Part shown: one piece after another, positions 34,555-41,674 of the stretch | Layout of the letters: every line of letters starts with the position of its first letter | Numbering within the stretch: position 1 is the first letter of the stretch | Source of the DNA: Syntrophomonadaceae bacterium | Lineage (GTDB): Bacteria; Bacillota; PH28-bin88 | DNA length: 64,000 nucleotides | NCBI GenBank assembly: GCA_018333865.1 | Contig: JAGXSE010000009.1 | Location: 139,460-203,459, forward strand | Direction: 5' to 3' | Program-made: the position numbers and the translations under genes | The notes under the pieces: model-generated | The model's input: only the letters and a program-made list of their open reading frames with translations | What the model was told of the DNA's origin: nothing | Databases searched by the model: none

Positions 34555-34561
34555 TTCGACA
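34555..34561 (-). promoter_or_regulatory. Spo0A-type box upstream of spoIIE
   Basis: TGTCGAA on the minus strand matches the 0A-box core; a 6/7 match (TGTCGCA, plus strand) lies at 34511-34517 inside the promoter. Activation of spoIIE by Spo0A is established in B. subtilis. Confidence 0.5.
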
Positions 34562-34611
34562 GCTAATAAGGAATGGGGATAGATAAAGGGGATCCCTCCT
34601 GCTCACAAATA

Positions 34612-34638
34612 ACAACAAAAAAACCTGCCAGGCAGGTT
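34612..34638 (-). terminator. Terminator of the tRNA cluster
   Basis: On the minus strand AACCTGCC, T, GGCAGGTT is followed by TTTTTGTTGTT, 12 bases after tRNA-Glu. Confidence 0.75.
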
Positions 34639-34650
34639 GCGTTTCGAATA

Positions 34651-34726
34651 TGGTGACCCGTAGGGGATTCGAACCCCTGTTACCGGCGTGAAAGGCCGGT
34701 GTCTTAGACCACTTGACCAACGGGCC
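34651..34726 (-). tRNA. tRNA-Glu (UUC)
   Basis: A 76-base cloverleaf with encoded CCA. The acceptor is GGCCCGT with ACGGGTC, the anticodon loop CTTTCAC gives UUC, and the T-arm contains GGTTCGAATCC. It is last of three tRNAs on this strand. Confidence 0.93.
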
Positions 34727-34733
34727 ATCTTAT

Positions 34734-34795
34734 GGAAGCACGGGGACGGTTCTCCTGCTTCCTTTTGGAAGCAGGAGAACCGTCCCCGTGCTTCC
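34734..34795. repeat. REP-like 29-bp perfect palindrome between two tRNA genes
   Basis: Two exact complementary 29-base arms (34734-34762 and 34767-34795) around TTTT. The arms contain GGGGACGGTTCTC, also present at 22944-22956. It sits between tRNA-Met and tRNA-Glu within the presumed tRNA transcript. Confidence 0.85.
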
Positions 34796-34804
34796 GTCTG
34801 AATA

Positions 34805-34880
34805 TGGTAGCGGTGGTAGGATTTGAACCTACGACACTGCGGGTATGAACCGCATGCTCTGCCAGCTGAGCTACACCGCC
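34805..34880 (-). tRNA. tRNA-Met (CAU), elongator
   Basis: 76 bases with encoded CCA. GGCGGTG pairs with the 3' CACCGCT end, the D-arm is AGCTCAGCTGGCAGAGC, the anticodon loop TTCATAC reads CAU, and the T-arm is normal. G1 and the lack of three consecutive G-C pairs in the anticodon stem mark an elongator; TilS-type modification to an isoleucine tRNA cannot be excluded. Confidence 0.88.
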
Positions 34881-34896
34881 ATCTGAATCTTTTATT

Positions 34897-34972
34897 TGGT
34901 TGCGGGGGATGGATTTGAACCAACGACCTTCGGGTTATGAGCCCGACGAGCTGCCAACTGCTCCACCCCGCA
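34897..34972 (-). tRNA. tRNA-fMet (CAU), initiator-like
   Basis: 76 bases with encoded CCA. The anticodon stem has the three G-C pairs (GGG/CCC) of initiators around CTCATAA. The first base is T, facing A72, where most bacterial initiators have C1-A72. The T-stem (GTTGG/CCATC) has a T-T mismatch at 50-64. Otherwise it looks like a standard initiator. Confidence 0.85.
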
Positions 34973-35056
34973 ACACTCGCCATATCACTACTAGATTATG
35001 CCTGATTAAATCCAAGTTGTCAAGAGTTATGGGCTTGTAAAAAAAGGCTAAAGACC

Positions 35057-35500
35057 TTAGCTTAACATCAGCTTGGCCCCCGCAGCCAAAAGGAACAGCC
35101 CTCCCAGCTTAACCCAGGAAAAAGCAATCTTCTCTAATCCAAAAAGTCCCAGATGATCAATCAACATAGCGGTAGACACCTGGCCAACAATAATCGCTGT
35201 GGTAGCCAGGGTAACTCCGACTTTGGGAATGGAGGCGATCACACCATAGGTGATTAATACTCCCAGCACACCGCCCAGATAGAGGTACCAGGGCACTTGG
35301 CTAATTTTTATCAGATCTCCTTGGCCCATCTGCAAGACAAAAAGCAATACCGCCACCAGCAGTGCTGCTGAAATATGGACAAAAAAAGTTGCTTCAAGCA
35401 GGCCGATAATCTTTGCCAGCCCGGAGTTGATGCCTCCCTGCACAGCCATGGCGACCCCGGAGAAAAGAGCAATCAGCATTGGAATTGTTTTTAGCAGCAT
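35057..35500 (-). CDS. DMT-family YdcZ-like small membrane protein
   Basis: A 147-residue protein with five hydrophobic segments, matching the DUF606/YdcZ branch of drug/metabolite transporters (FSGVAMAVQGGINSGLAK at the N terminus, YLGGVLGVL in the middle). Such proteins often act in pairs as small-molecule exporters; only one copy is present. Its ribosome binding site is buried in a hairpin and a palindrome lies just upstream, suggesting control at both levels. Substrate unknown. Confidence 0.72.
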   Translation of the reverse strand: MLLKTIPMLIALFSGVAMAVQGGINSGLAKIIGLLEATFFVHISAALLVAVLLFVLQMGQGDLIKISQVPWYLYLGGVLGVLITYGVIASIPKVGVTLATTAIIVGQVSTAMLIDHLGLFGLEKIAFSWVKLGGLFLLAAGAKLMLS

Positions 35501-35506
35501 CTCTTA

Positions 35507-35523
35507 TCTCCTTTCAAAGGAGA
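35507..35523 (-). promoter_or_regulatory. Hairpin that buries the YdcZ-like ribosome binding site
   Basis: TCTCCTTT, one base, AAAGGAGA is a perfect 8-bp stem whose 3' arm is the AAAGGAG site for the start codon at 35500. Confidence 0.55.
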
Positions 35524-35535
35524 ATCCTTAATTTG

Positions 35536-35556
35536 GTCCTATCGTTAACGTAGGAC
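35536..35556. promoter_or_regulatory. Palindromic operator-like site
   Basis: GTCCTA, T, CGTTAACG, TAGGAC: 6-bp arms around a self-complementary octamer, about 36 bases upstream of the YdcZ-like gene. It resembles a TetR/MarR-type operator; no regulator gene is adjacent. Confidence 0.4.
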
Positions 35557-35681
35557 AACTTCTAGTTTCACCTTTTCCCAGAGGTAATATGCAAGAGAAT
35601 TGCCTGATTGGGGAGAATAAACTTGTGCCTGCTATCGCAACATAAACATCAGGGAAAATTCAAGATAAGGAGGCTTTAAAT

Positions 35682-36479
35682 TTGCAATCAGCAGTCAGTT
35701 CTTTATTAGTTTTTATCTATTTTTTTCTACTGATCTGCCCTGGATATGCGGCCGAACCTTCCCGGCATTACAGCTGCCATGAACTCAAACTGAAAGCATT
35801 TCAAGCAGACAACAACCTGCCGGTCGCGGGCATTGCCGATAAACTTACTCGGACAGCCCTCGCTGCAGGGGATTTATCCGCAGTCAAGGAAAATACAGCC
35901 GGTCCAACCGGAAAAATTGAGCTGGTCATTGATCTGGAAAAACGGTCTCTAACTATATTGTCTGATGGAGAGGTATTCAATAGATACCCGGTGGCCATCG
36001 GAACCAGCGAAGATCCCTCCCCCATCGGCACATGGAGAATAGTCCACAAAAGCACAGGCTGGGGCGGCGGTTTTGGCACCCGCTGGCTTGGGCTTAATAT
36101 TCCCTGGGGCATCTATGGCATCCACGGCACAAATAAACCCTGGTCTATCGGCAGAGCCGCTTCCCATGGCTGCTTTAGGATGCATAACAGGCATGTGGAG
36201 GAAATTTTTCCGTGGATTCCGGTTGGGACCAAAGTGACGGTGGTCGGAAAACAAAAAAGCTTGCCGGCCGAAAAAAGGCGGGTCATCCGCCCGGGCAGTT
36301 CGGGGCAGGATTTGGTATTCGTTCAGCTGCGCCTGCGGGAAATGGGGTTTTATATCGGCCTACCTGATGCCAGGTATGGTTACATGACTGGAATAGCTAT
36401 CAATTACCTGAAAACCCTCCATGGGCTGCCCGCTGATGGGATTATAGACGAGGAAACCTACCGGATACTGGGTTTCTAA
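35682..36479 (+). CDS. Exported L,D-transpeptidase with peptidoglycan-binding domain
   Basis: A 265-residue protein with an N-terminal signal peptide (hydrophobic 5-20, then PGYAA). A YkuD catalytic domain follows (HGTNKPWSIGRAASHGCFRM near 149, containing the conserved His, Ser-His-Gly-Cys and Arg). A C-terminal peptidoglycan_binding_1 repeat lies at about 205-262 (LRLREMGFY, GLPADGIIDEETYRIL). It would form 3-3 cross-links in cell wall or spore cortex. TTG start behind AAGGAGG. Its stop overlaps the 3' end of the converging ppx gene by four bases. Confidence 0.88.
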   Translation: MQSAVSSLLVFIYFFLLICPGYAAEPSRHYSCHELKLKAFQADNNLPVAGIADKLTRTALAAGDLSAVKENTAGPTGKIELVIDLEKRSLTILSDGEVFNRYPVAIGTSEDPSPIGTWRIVHKSTGWGGGFGTRWLGLNIPWGIYGIHGTNKPWSIGRAASHGCFRMHNRHVEEIFPWIPVGTKVTVVGKQKSLPAEKRRVIRPGSSGQDLVFVQLRLREMGFYIGLPDARYGYMTGIAINYLKTLHGLPADGIIDEETYRILGF

Positions 36480-37357
36480 AAGGAATAGCCTGCCAAACTT
36501 AAGACAAGTCCCTCCAAAAGATCTGCCTCACTCACAGTCACACAATTAACCTGCAAACCATCCATTACTCCTTCTAAAATTGCCAGGCCAGCCGGCATAA
36601 TATCTGCCCTGGCTGGCTGCAGGCCTTTCACCTGCTGCCGGGCTTCCATGGACATTCCCGCCAGCCGGTACCGCCATTTCTTTATTGTCGCTAGCCCGAG
36701 CACGAAGCCATGCACCAGTTCGGGGTCATAACAGGTTAGCTCCTGTTCCATAGCCGCTAAAGAGGTAATGGTTCCCCCCACTCCAACCAGTCCTTGCCGG
36801 GCAGCAAGGTGTTCCAGGCTGGGCCAGAGCTGATCCCGGATCTCCTGGCAGCCCATCCCCAGCTCAGTGCAGCGGACTGCCCCCAGTTTCAGACTGAGGC
36901 TATCAATTGTACCCTCCTTATTCCGATAAACCAGTTCCGTGCTCCCCCCGCCAATGTCCAGCACAACAGGATCGGGTAAACAGCTAAACGAGGAAGTTGC
37001 CCCCAAAAAACTCAACCCGGCCTCCTGATTTCCACTTAAGACCTCCAAAGCGTAACCTGTTTCCTTTTCAATGACCATGGACAATTCTGCCCTATTCAAA
37101 GCATCTCTGGCAGCGCTTGTTGCTACAATAGCAATACCGCTGACCCCAAGGTTTTGCGCCTCCCGGATAAAACGGCTGACAGCGCTAGCTGTCCGGCGCA
37201 GGGCAGGCTGTTTTAAGAGCCAATCATGGTATAGCCCCTCTCCCAGCCGGGTGCTGTCAATTTGCCTGGCAATGGTGATAACTTTTCCATTCCGAACTTC
37301 AGCCACCAATAGACGGACAGAATTAGTACCTACATCGATAACTGCCCATGAATCCAT
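36476..37357 (-). CDS. Ppx/GppA-family phosphatase
   Basis: A 293-residue member of the ASKHA-fold Ppx/GppA family (exopolyphosphatase or pppGpp phosphatase). VIDVGTNSVRLLVAEV is at the N terminus, VVATSAARDALNR near 100, VLDIGGGSTELVY near 135 and GVGGTITSLAAM near 195. It is a single-module form, shorter than E. coli Ppx (513). ATG 37357 behind GGAGGT. It shares the yab/divIC region as in other Clostridia. Confidence 0.88.
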   Translation of the reverse strand: MDSWAVIDVGTNSVRLLVAEVRNGKVITIARQIDSTRLGEGLYHDWLLKQPALRRTASAVSRFIREAQNLGVSGIAIVATSAARDALNRAELSMVIEKETGYALEVLSGNQEAGLSFLGATSSFSCLPDPVVLDIGGGSTELVYRNKEGTIDSLSLKLGAVRCTELGMGCQEIRDQLWPSLEHLAARQGLVGVGGTITSLAAMEQELTCYDPELVHGFVLGLATIKKWRYRLAGMSMEARQQVKGLQPARADIMPAGLAILEGVMDGLQVNCVTVSEADLLEGLVLSLAGYSF

Positions 37358-37402
37358 ATACTTTAACCTCCGGCATCGGATTGCTCAACTGGTATAAAAA
37401 TT

Positions 37403-37427
37403 AAAGCATTCCCTCAGGGAATGCTTT
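37403..37427. terminator. Terminator after the S1-domain gene
   Basis: AAAGCATTCCC, TCA, GGGAATGCTTT; on the minus strand AATTTTTA follows. It lies between the S1 gene and ppx/gppA. Confidence 0.75.
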
Positions 37428-37460
37428 TGCTTGAACGACCAGGTATAAAAATAAAGCCGT

Positions 37461-37856
37461 TTATAGTCTGCTCGCGCCCCGCCCGCCTCTTTTAGAATCG
37501 GTACTCCGGCGCAAGTCTGTCAAGCGCTCATCGCTGTCCTTTAAAAACTTTGCCAGTTTATCTTCAAAACTAACCGAGGAAACCCCCTTTGGACGACGGA
37601 TTCTGGCTTGCGGGTCATAATCGGGACTGGCTTGTTTAATTGAAAGTCCAATTTTTCCACCGGCATCAACATTAATCACCTTTACCCTGACCAGGTCCCG
37701 TTCTTTCAAGTAGTCCTTAACGTCCTTCACATAGGCATCAGCTACCTCGGAGATATGAACCAAACCGGTAACTCCTCCCGGGATCTCCACAAAGGCTCCA
37801 AACTTAGTAATGCCTGTGACCACTCCTTCTACAATGCTGCCAACCGCAATGGCCAT
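37461..37856 (-). CDS. S1 RNA-binding domain protein (YabR-like)
   Basis: A 131-residue protein. Residues 1-72 form one S1 domain (VEGVVTGITKFGAFVEIPGG, GLVHISEVADAYVKDV, GKIGLSIKQ), followed by a basic, Gly/Arg-rich tail (RRSTDSKRGGRGASRL). It is usually found next to divIC, as here. Probable RNA or ribosome-associated role; the exact function is not established. Confidence 0.85.
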   Translation of the reverse strand: MAIAVGSIVEGVVTGITKFGAFVEIPGGVTGLVHISEVADAYVKDVKDYLKERDLVRVKVINVDAGGKIGLSIKQASPDYDPQARIRRPKGVSSVSFEDKLAKFLKDSDERLTDLRRSTDSKRGGRGASRL

Positions 37857-37939
37857 ACTAAAAAAATACCCCCCGTAAATTTTAACACTGTTTTAATTAT
37901 AAATCAGGCCTCCGAGAGGAGTCAATACTTCTAATCCTC

Positions 37940-38332
37940 CTAATCTCCAACATCTGCCGGATTTTCCGCTGCCAAGGGCAAGACGTTACCTGGCTGCCCC
38001 CTCATAAACACAATTTCCCCGGGGTAAATTAACCCCAATTCCTCTCTGGCCACCTTTTCAATGTAACTGCGGGAATTTAAAATTTGTTTTTGTTCCTGCA
38101 GCCCCTGTTTTTCCAGGAGCAAGGCCTCCTTTTGCTGCTGTTCTATAGCTATTTCCCGTTCTATCTGCCAGATCTTCAGCTCTAAGTGGCCAAGAGAAAA
38201 GACCACATAACCGAGAATAATAAGACAAAGCAAAAACCCAGGTTTAAAGCGCCATGTAATCACCCTCCGCCTGCGCTTGACCGGAGCCGGGTGATGGTTC
38301 GGTAACGTATGAAAACGGGGGGCAGGGTACAT
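37940..38332 (-). CDS. divIC: Septum formation initiator DivIC/FtsL-like
   Basis: A 130-residue bitopic protein with a basic cytoplasmic N terminus (VKRRRRVITWRFK), a single membrane helix at about 31-50 and a coiled coil (EREIAIEQQQKEALLLEKQ) ending in ARRELGL-like AREELGLIYPGE. This is the DivIC layout; it joins FtsL and DivIB in the divisome. Ends 84 bases upstream of the S1 gene. Confidence 0.85.
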   Translation of the reverse strand: MYPAPRFHTLPNHHPAPVKRRRRVITWRFKPGFLLCLIILGYVVFSLGHLELKIWQIEREIAIEQQQKEALLLEKQGLQEQKQILNSRSYIEKVAREELGLIYPGEIVFMRGQPGNVLPLAAENPADVGD

Positions 38333-38335
38333 AGT

Positions 38336-38563
38336 TTAATCCTCCTCAGGATTATTATTGAAAAGCCCCATGGCCTGCGCCGGAATCACAATCACGACCT
38401 GGTATCCTTTACTCTTTGCCCGGTGATACAAAGTAGCCACGGTACTAGGGCTAATACCCAGCTGCTTGGCCACTTCCTCATTGGACTTACCTATTTCTTT
38501 TAAGGTAACCACCTGACGCTCCCTGAAACTAAGGTTTTCGGCGCCCCTGATTTCGATCTGCAT
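38336..38563 (-). CDS. Small LuxR/sigma-70 region 4-like HTH protein
   Basis: A 75-residue protein in which residues 9-55 form a helix-turn-helix of the sigma-70 region 4 / GerE type (LSFRERQVVTLKEIGKSNEE, then QLGISPSTVATLYHRAK). The short tail is hydrophobic then acidic. It has no sensor domain. The stop is three bases before divIC, so they are co-transcribed. The DnaA-box cluster lies directly upstream of its start. Function unknown; a small regulator of the divIC region or of the spore genes is a guess. Confidence 0.7.
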   Translation of the reverse strand: MQIEIRGAENLSFRERQVVTLKEIGKSNEEVAKQLGISPSTVATLYHRAKSKGYQVVIVIPAQAMGLFNNNPEED

Positions 38564-38588
38564 TTAAAAATCCGTCCTCGCAAGGCAC

Positions 38589-38754
38589 TTATCCACTCTT
38601 TTATCCACAAACTGTGGACAATATTTGTACAAACTGTGTATAAATCTATTCTAGCCAGCGGCAAAGATTCCTGCTTTCGCCCAATAAAATCTTTGCCGGA
38701 AGCCTATTGTTGCCGATTGTTATACACTCTATTAAAAATTAGGACTTATCCACA
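38589..38754. promoter_or_regulatory. Cluster of six DnaA boxes
   Basis: Perfect TTATCCACA lies at 38601-38609 and 38746-38754. Near matches are TTATCCACT (38589-38597), TGTGGACAA reversed (38613-38621), TGTGTATAA reversed (38635-38643, a TTATNCACA match) and TTATACACT (38720-38728). A 10-bp stem (38660-38669 with 38688-38697) lies between the two groups. No dnaA gene is present, so a titration or regulatory cluster is more likely than oriC. Confidence 0.7.
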
Positions 38755-38798
38755 ATTTTGTATCACAATACAATACCGCAACTAAAAACCTCCTGCTT

Positions 38799-39308
38799 TT
38801 AGTCTCCAGCAGGAGGCTTAGGCCGGCGGCCAAACCGGATGATTTTTTTTACATAGAATCGAAGCGGCCTGGTTATCCATTTTATTCCTCGCCATAGGTG
38901 CCATAAAAATAGGCTGCACAGGCCCAGGAGCCAACGGAGAAAAAAGGCCAATAATCTGAATGGCCAACCCAATACCTTGCCCAGCCATCGATATGCCCTG
39001 CCGATGGCCAGGAGGAACTTTCGCCATATGACAAGCATCCTGCTGCTAAAAAAATGAAGATAGACACCAATACCCAGCAGAACACCTGCAAAAATATAGG
39101 CCCGCAGGTCAGCGCTGTTGCTGATGAGCATAATAGTAAATACCGTGGGTGTGAGGACCAACCAGACCAGCAGGTCGCCTAAAGTGGTTGCAAACCGCCC
39201 TGGTCTGGCTATAGAACGCCATGCCCGGTAAAGGTCGAAGGCAAGCCCAATAAAGAGGCCGGTGGCCATCATTGTCAAAAAAGCTTGGAACTGCTGTAAA
39301 GGAGTCAT
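38799..39308 (-). CDS. yabQ: Spore cortex protein YabQ
   Basis: A 169-residue protein with four hydrophobic segments in the first 130 residues and a basic C terminus. TPLQQFQAFLTMMATGLFIG and GDLLVWLVLTPTVF are typical of YabQ, needed for spore cortex formation in B. subtilis. The yabP gene lies 10 bases upstream. Confidence 0.85.
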   Translation of the reverse strand: MTPLQQFQAFLTMMATGLFIGLAFDLYRAWRSIARPGRFATTLGDLLVWLVLTPTVFTIMLISNSADLRAYIFAGVLLGIGVYLHFFSSRMLVIWRKFLLAIGRAYRWLGKVLGWPFRLLAFFLRWLLGLCSLFLWHLWRGIKWITRPLRFYVKKIIRFGRRPKPPAGD

Positions 39309-39318
39309 CTCGAGCGCC

Positions 39319-39600
39319 CTATTTCAGCAAACGTTGCCAAAGGTTGCTGCGCCTGGAGCGGCTGCTGATTCCTTGGTCACTGTACTGCATACTGGTGATC
39401 AAACCAGATACATGCAAATTACCCCGCTCCACATCCAAATGAGTGATATTTAACCCCTCTCCCTTGAGAGTAAGAGTACCAGAGGCTGTGCTAAGCGAAA
39501 TTTCCCGATCGTCAAAGTTTCCCAGATGAGTAACTCCTGTTACCGTAAGCTTTTCCCGCTGAACCAGCTGCAGTTGATGGCCAACTTTTTGTTCATTCAT
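39319..39600 (-). CDS. yabP: Sporulation protein YabP
   Basis: A 93-residue soluble protein of the YabP/YqfC family. It has REKLTVTGVTHLGNFDDREI and TASGTLTLKGEGLNITHLDV, typical of the coat/cortex assembly family. I chose ATG 39600 behind GGGGGGAGG; the frame could begin at 39618. Likely transcribed with yabQ in the mother cell. Confidence 0.85.
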   Translation of the reverse strand: MNEQKVGHQLQLVQREKLTVTGVTHLGNFDDREISLSTASGTLTLKGEGLNITHLDVERGNLHVSGLITSMQYSDQGISSRSRRSNLWQRLLK

Positions 39601-39617
39601 GGTCCTCCCCCCCATCA

Positions 39618-39656
39618 TAAAAAAACATATTCTCCTGATCAGGAAAATATGTTTTT
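39618..39656. terminator. Long palindromic terminator
   Basis: AAAAACATATT, a CTCCTGATCAGGAA centre, and AATATGTTTTT form a nearly complete palindrome with A/T tails. It terminates the DUF2848 gene and insulates yabP. Confidence 0.7.
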
Positions 39657-39688
39657 CTGCTTGTCAATAAATAAAGACTACCCGTTAT

Positions 39689-40366
39689 TTATAAAATCTC
39701 AATTTCATATTCATGGCTGATTCTTCGGTTAATTACTTCATCGGCTAATTCGTATCTGAATTTTTCACCATAGACAAAACCTCCGTGGGTTGGAACCGTA
39801 CCGCAAAAAACAAGAAGATTTTCCATGCTGTTATACTCTGTGCGGACAACTTCTTTCAGGTCTTCAACCGGCAGAATAGAACTTACTTTGCCTTCTTGAT
39901 AAAGCTGCTCCTGCCCATTGACAGTAATCCAAGACCGCAAAATCAACTCATCCCAATGGTTCTTTACTTGGCTATATTTCCACAGTGTGCTCCCGACTGG
40001 TTTAGCACACATTTGCTTGGATTTGGGGATGCTAACAGTTTCCAGGGAGCGATCCGTGTGGTCACTGCCAAGACCGATATAGGTCTCTCCTTGAGACTCA
40101 AACAGTATAAACTCAACCTCACCACTGGTTTCATTACCCACAACCTGGATCCGATTGGCCTGTGTGGCGAGAATTGCGGAACAGGGATAGATAATAGGTA
40201 TCTTTTCCGGCCTTTTTACGCCTATTTCCTCAAGTTCTATAATATGCTCCATTACCTTTTCCCTATTTCTGCCAGCAAATCCTATGCAAAGCAGTTTTGA
40301 GAAATCAAACTGGGCAATTCTTGTTTCATCCTTTGTTTCGACATTGAAGTTTAATGTATTAATCAT
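39689..40366 (-). CDS. DUF2848 family protein
   Basis: A 225-residue soluble protein of DUF2848, distantly related to fumarylacetoacetate hydrolases. CIGFAGRNREKVMEHIIELE and VEFILFESQGETYIGLGSDHT are the typical central blocks. The role is not established; such genes often accompany amidases or carboxylic acid catabolism, and here a nitrilase-family gene lies 20 bases upstream in the same operon. Confidence 0.7.
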   Translation of the reverse strand: MINTLNFNVETKDETRIAQFDFSKLLCIGFAGRNREKVMEHIIELEEIGVKRPEKIPIIYPCSAILATQANRIQVVGNETSGEVEFILFESQGETYIGLGSDHTDRSLETVSIPKSKQMCAKPVGSTLWKYSQVKNHWDELILRSWITVNGQEQLYQEGKVSSILPVEDLKEVVRTEYNSMENLLVFCGTVPTHGGFVYGEKFRYELADEVINRRISHEYEIEIL

Positions 40367-40386
40367 AAACCCCCACCCGCATCAAT

Positions 40387-41169
40387 TTATATTTGGTACA
40401 TATCCGGTTTGCGATCTCTAAAAACATTAATTCTTGATCTTATGTCGCTAACAATTGCCGGATCAATTTCTTTTACAATGATTTCTTCATTCTCACCGCC
40501 ATGGGCCAAGATCTCGCCCCATGGGTCTATGATCATGGAATTACCACCATACTTTACTTCGTTAGCTACTCCAGCTCCGTTAACCCCCACAACGAACATT
40601 TGATTTTCAATAGCTCTTGCTCTTAGCAATGTCTTCCAATGCTCCACCCTGGCTAACGGCCACTCGGCGGGAATAAACAAAATCTGAATACCTTGTAATG
40701 CCAGACTTCTTACCAGTTCCGGAAACCTTAAGTCATAGCAGATTATGGCTGATGCCTTTAAGCCATCGAGTTCAAATATGTTTACTTTATTTCCGTGCTC
40801 GAAGTATTCATGCTCTCCTGATGGCGAAAACAGGTGTATCTTGTGGTATTTCGAAATTACTTGTCCTTTGCGATCAAAAACATAATTGGTGTTATAGGTT
40901 TTGTTATTCTCATTGTTTACTATAGATCCACCCACTATGTTAATACTGTATTCCTTCGCTAAAGCTGAGAGCAAGCTGCAAGTTGGCTCACCATCATTAT
41001 CGGCCAGGTCTTTTACGTTCTTAGGGAAAAACCCCAGATTCCAAGTCTCTGGTAATACTACTACATCTGGGTTATCTTTGATTGCTGCATCAAATAATCT
41101 TCTTGCTTTATCCCGATTTAAAGGAGCGTTGCTAAACAAGACATCCATCTGTATTATAGAAATCCGCAA
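40387..41169 (-). CDS. Carbon-nitrogen hydrolase (nitrilase superfamily)
   Basis: A 260-residue single-domain amidase. The Glu-Lys-Cys triad is visible in VVLPETWNLGF near 40, YHKIHLFSPSGEHEYF near 107 and AIICYDLRFPEL near 140. It resembles omega-amidase/YafV-type enzymes that hydrolyse carboxylic amides. I chose the TTG at 41169 behind AAGGGAGG. The upstream coding relic reaches into its 5' region, so the native promoter may have been lost when the island arrived. Confidence 0.83.
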   Translation of the reverse strand: MRISIIQMDVLFSNAPLNRDKARRLFDAAIKDNPDVVVLPETWNLGFFPKNVKDLADNDGEPTCSLLSALAKEYSINIVGGSIVNNENNKTYNTNYVFDRKGQVISKYHKIHLFSPSGEHEYFEHGNKVNIFELDGLKASAIICYDLRFPELVRSLALQGIQILFIPAEWPLARVEHWKTLLRARAIENQMFVVGVNGAGVANEVKYGGNSMIIDPWGEILAHGGENEEIIVKEIDPAIVSDIRSRINVFRDRKPDMYQI

Positions 41170-41221
41170 TCCTTTTGCCTCCCTTCTCACTTGTTGTTGT
41201 TTTTAAAAATGAAATCTCACT

Positions 41222-41640
41222 CACCCATTGGCTCACTAGCCCCTTCGGGGCGATAACCAGCGTCCGCTTGACCAGCCCGCGCAGCTTGAACTCCCGCATG
41301 ATGAGCCCGGCCTCGATGGTCTTGCCCAGGCCGACCTTATCGGCCAGGAGATAACGCGCCCGGTTGCCCGCGATGGCGCGAGACAGGGCACGAATCTGGT
41401 ACGGCAGCGGGATGACGGAGGACTCGATGGGCGCAAGTAGAACGTCCTGGGTTAGGGCGTCGGCCACTCGTGCGGCAGCAGCGATGTAAGCGATATTGTC
41501 CGGTGAGCCGGTGCCCGCACACTATCCATGGACTTGAGCCGGGAAGCTGGAATCCGGACCACAGAGTCGCTACAGGGCAGCTAGACGCGGTAGGTCGTCT
41601 CGCCCCAAAGCGTTTGGACTTCGATAAACTGACAGAACTA
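41222..41640 (-). pseudogene. N-terminal relic of a SNF2-family helicase
   Basis: Reading on the minus strand from about 41640, one frame gives LWGETTYRV, then TAG, then LPCSDSVVRIPASRL. A frameshift leads to DALTQDVLLAPIESSVIPLP, the Walker A LADKVGLGKTIEAGL and LVIAPKGLVSQWVSE. These are consecutive blocks of large SNF2-type helicases found in defence loci (DrmD-like). Coding similarity stops at about 41222, where sequence native to the nitrilase gene begins, so most of the gene is deleted. The relation to DrmD is inference. Confidence 0.65.
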
Positions 41641-41674
41641 CCAGTGATCCATGCTGTAGCACCAGTTATTTGCA

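Noticed and set aside
34490-34983. Minus-strand frames across the tRNA cluster
   Set aside because: They run through three tRNA genes and a palindrome and have no protein character.
38589-38754. Replication origin oriC
   Set aside because: DnaA boxes are present but no dnaA, dnaN or gidA; the surrounding yab/divIC block is normally some distance from oriC. Kept as a DnaA-box cluster only.
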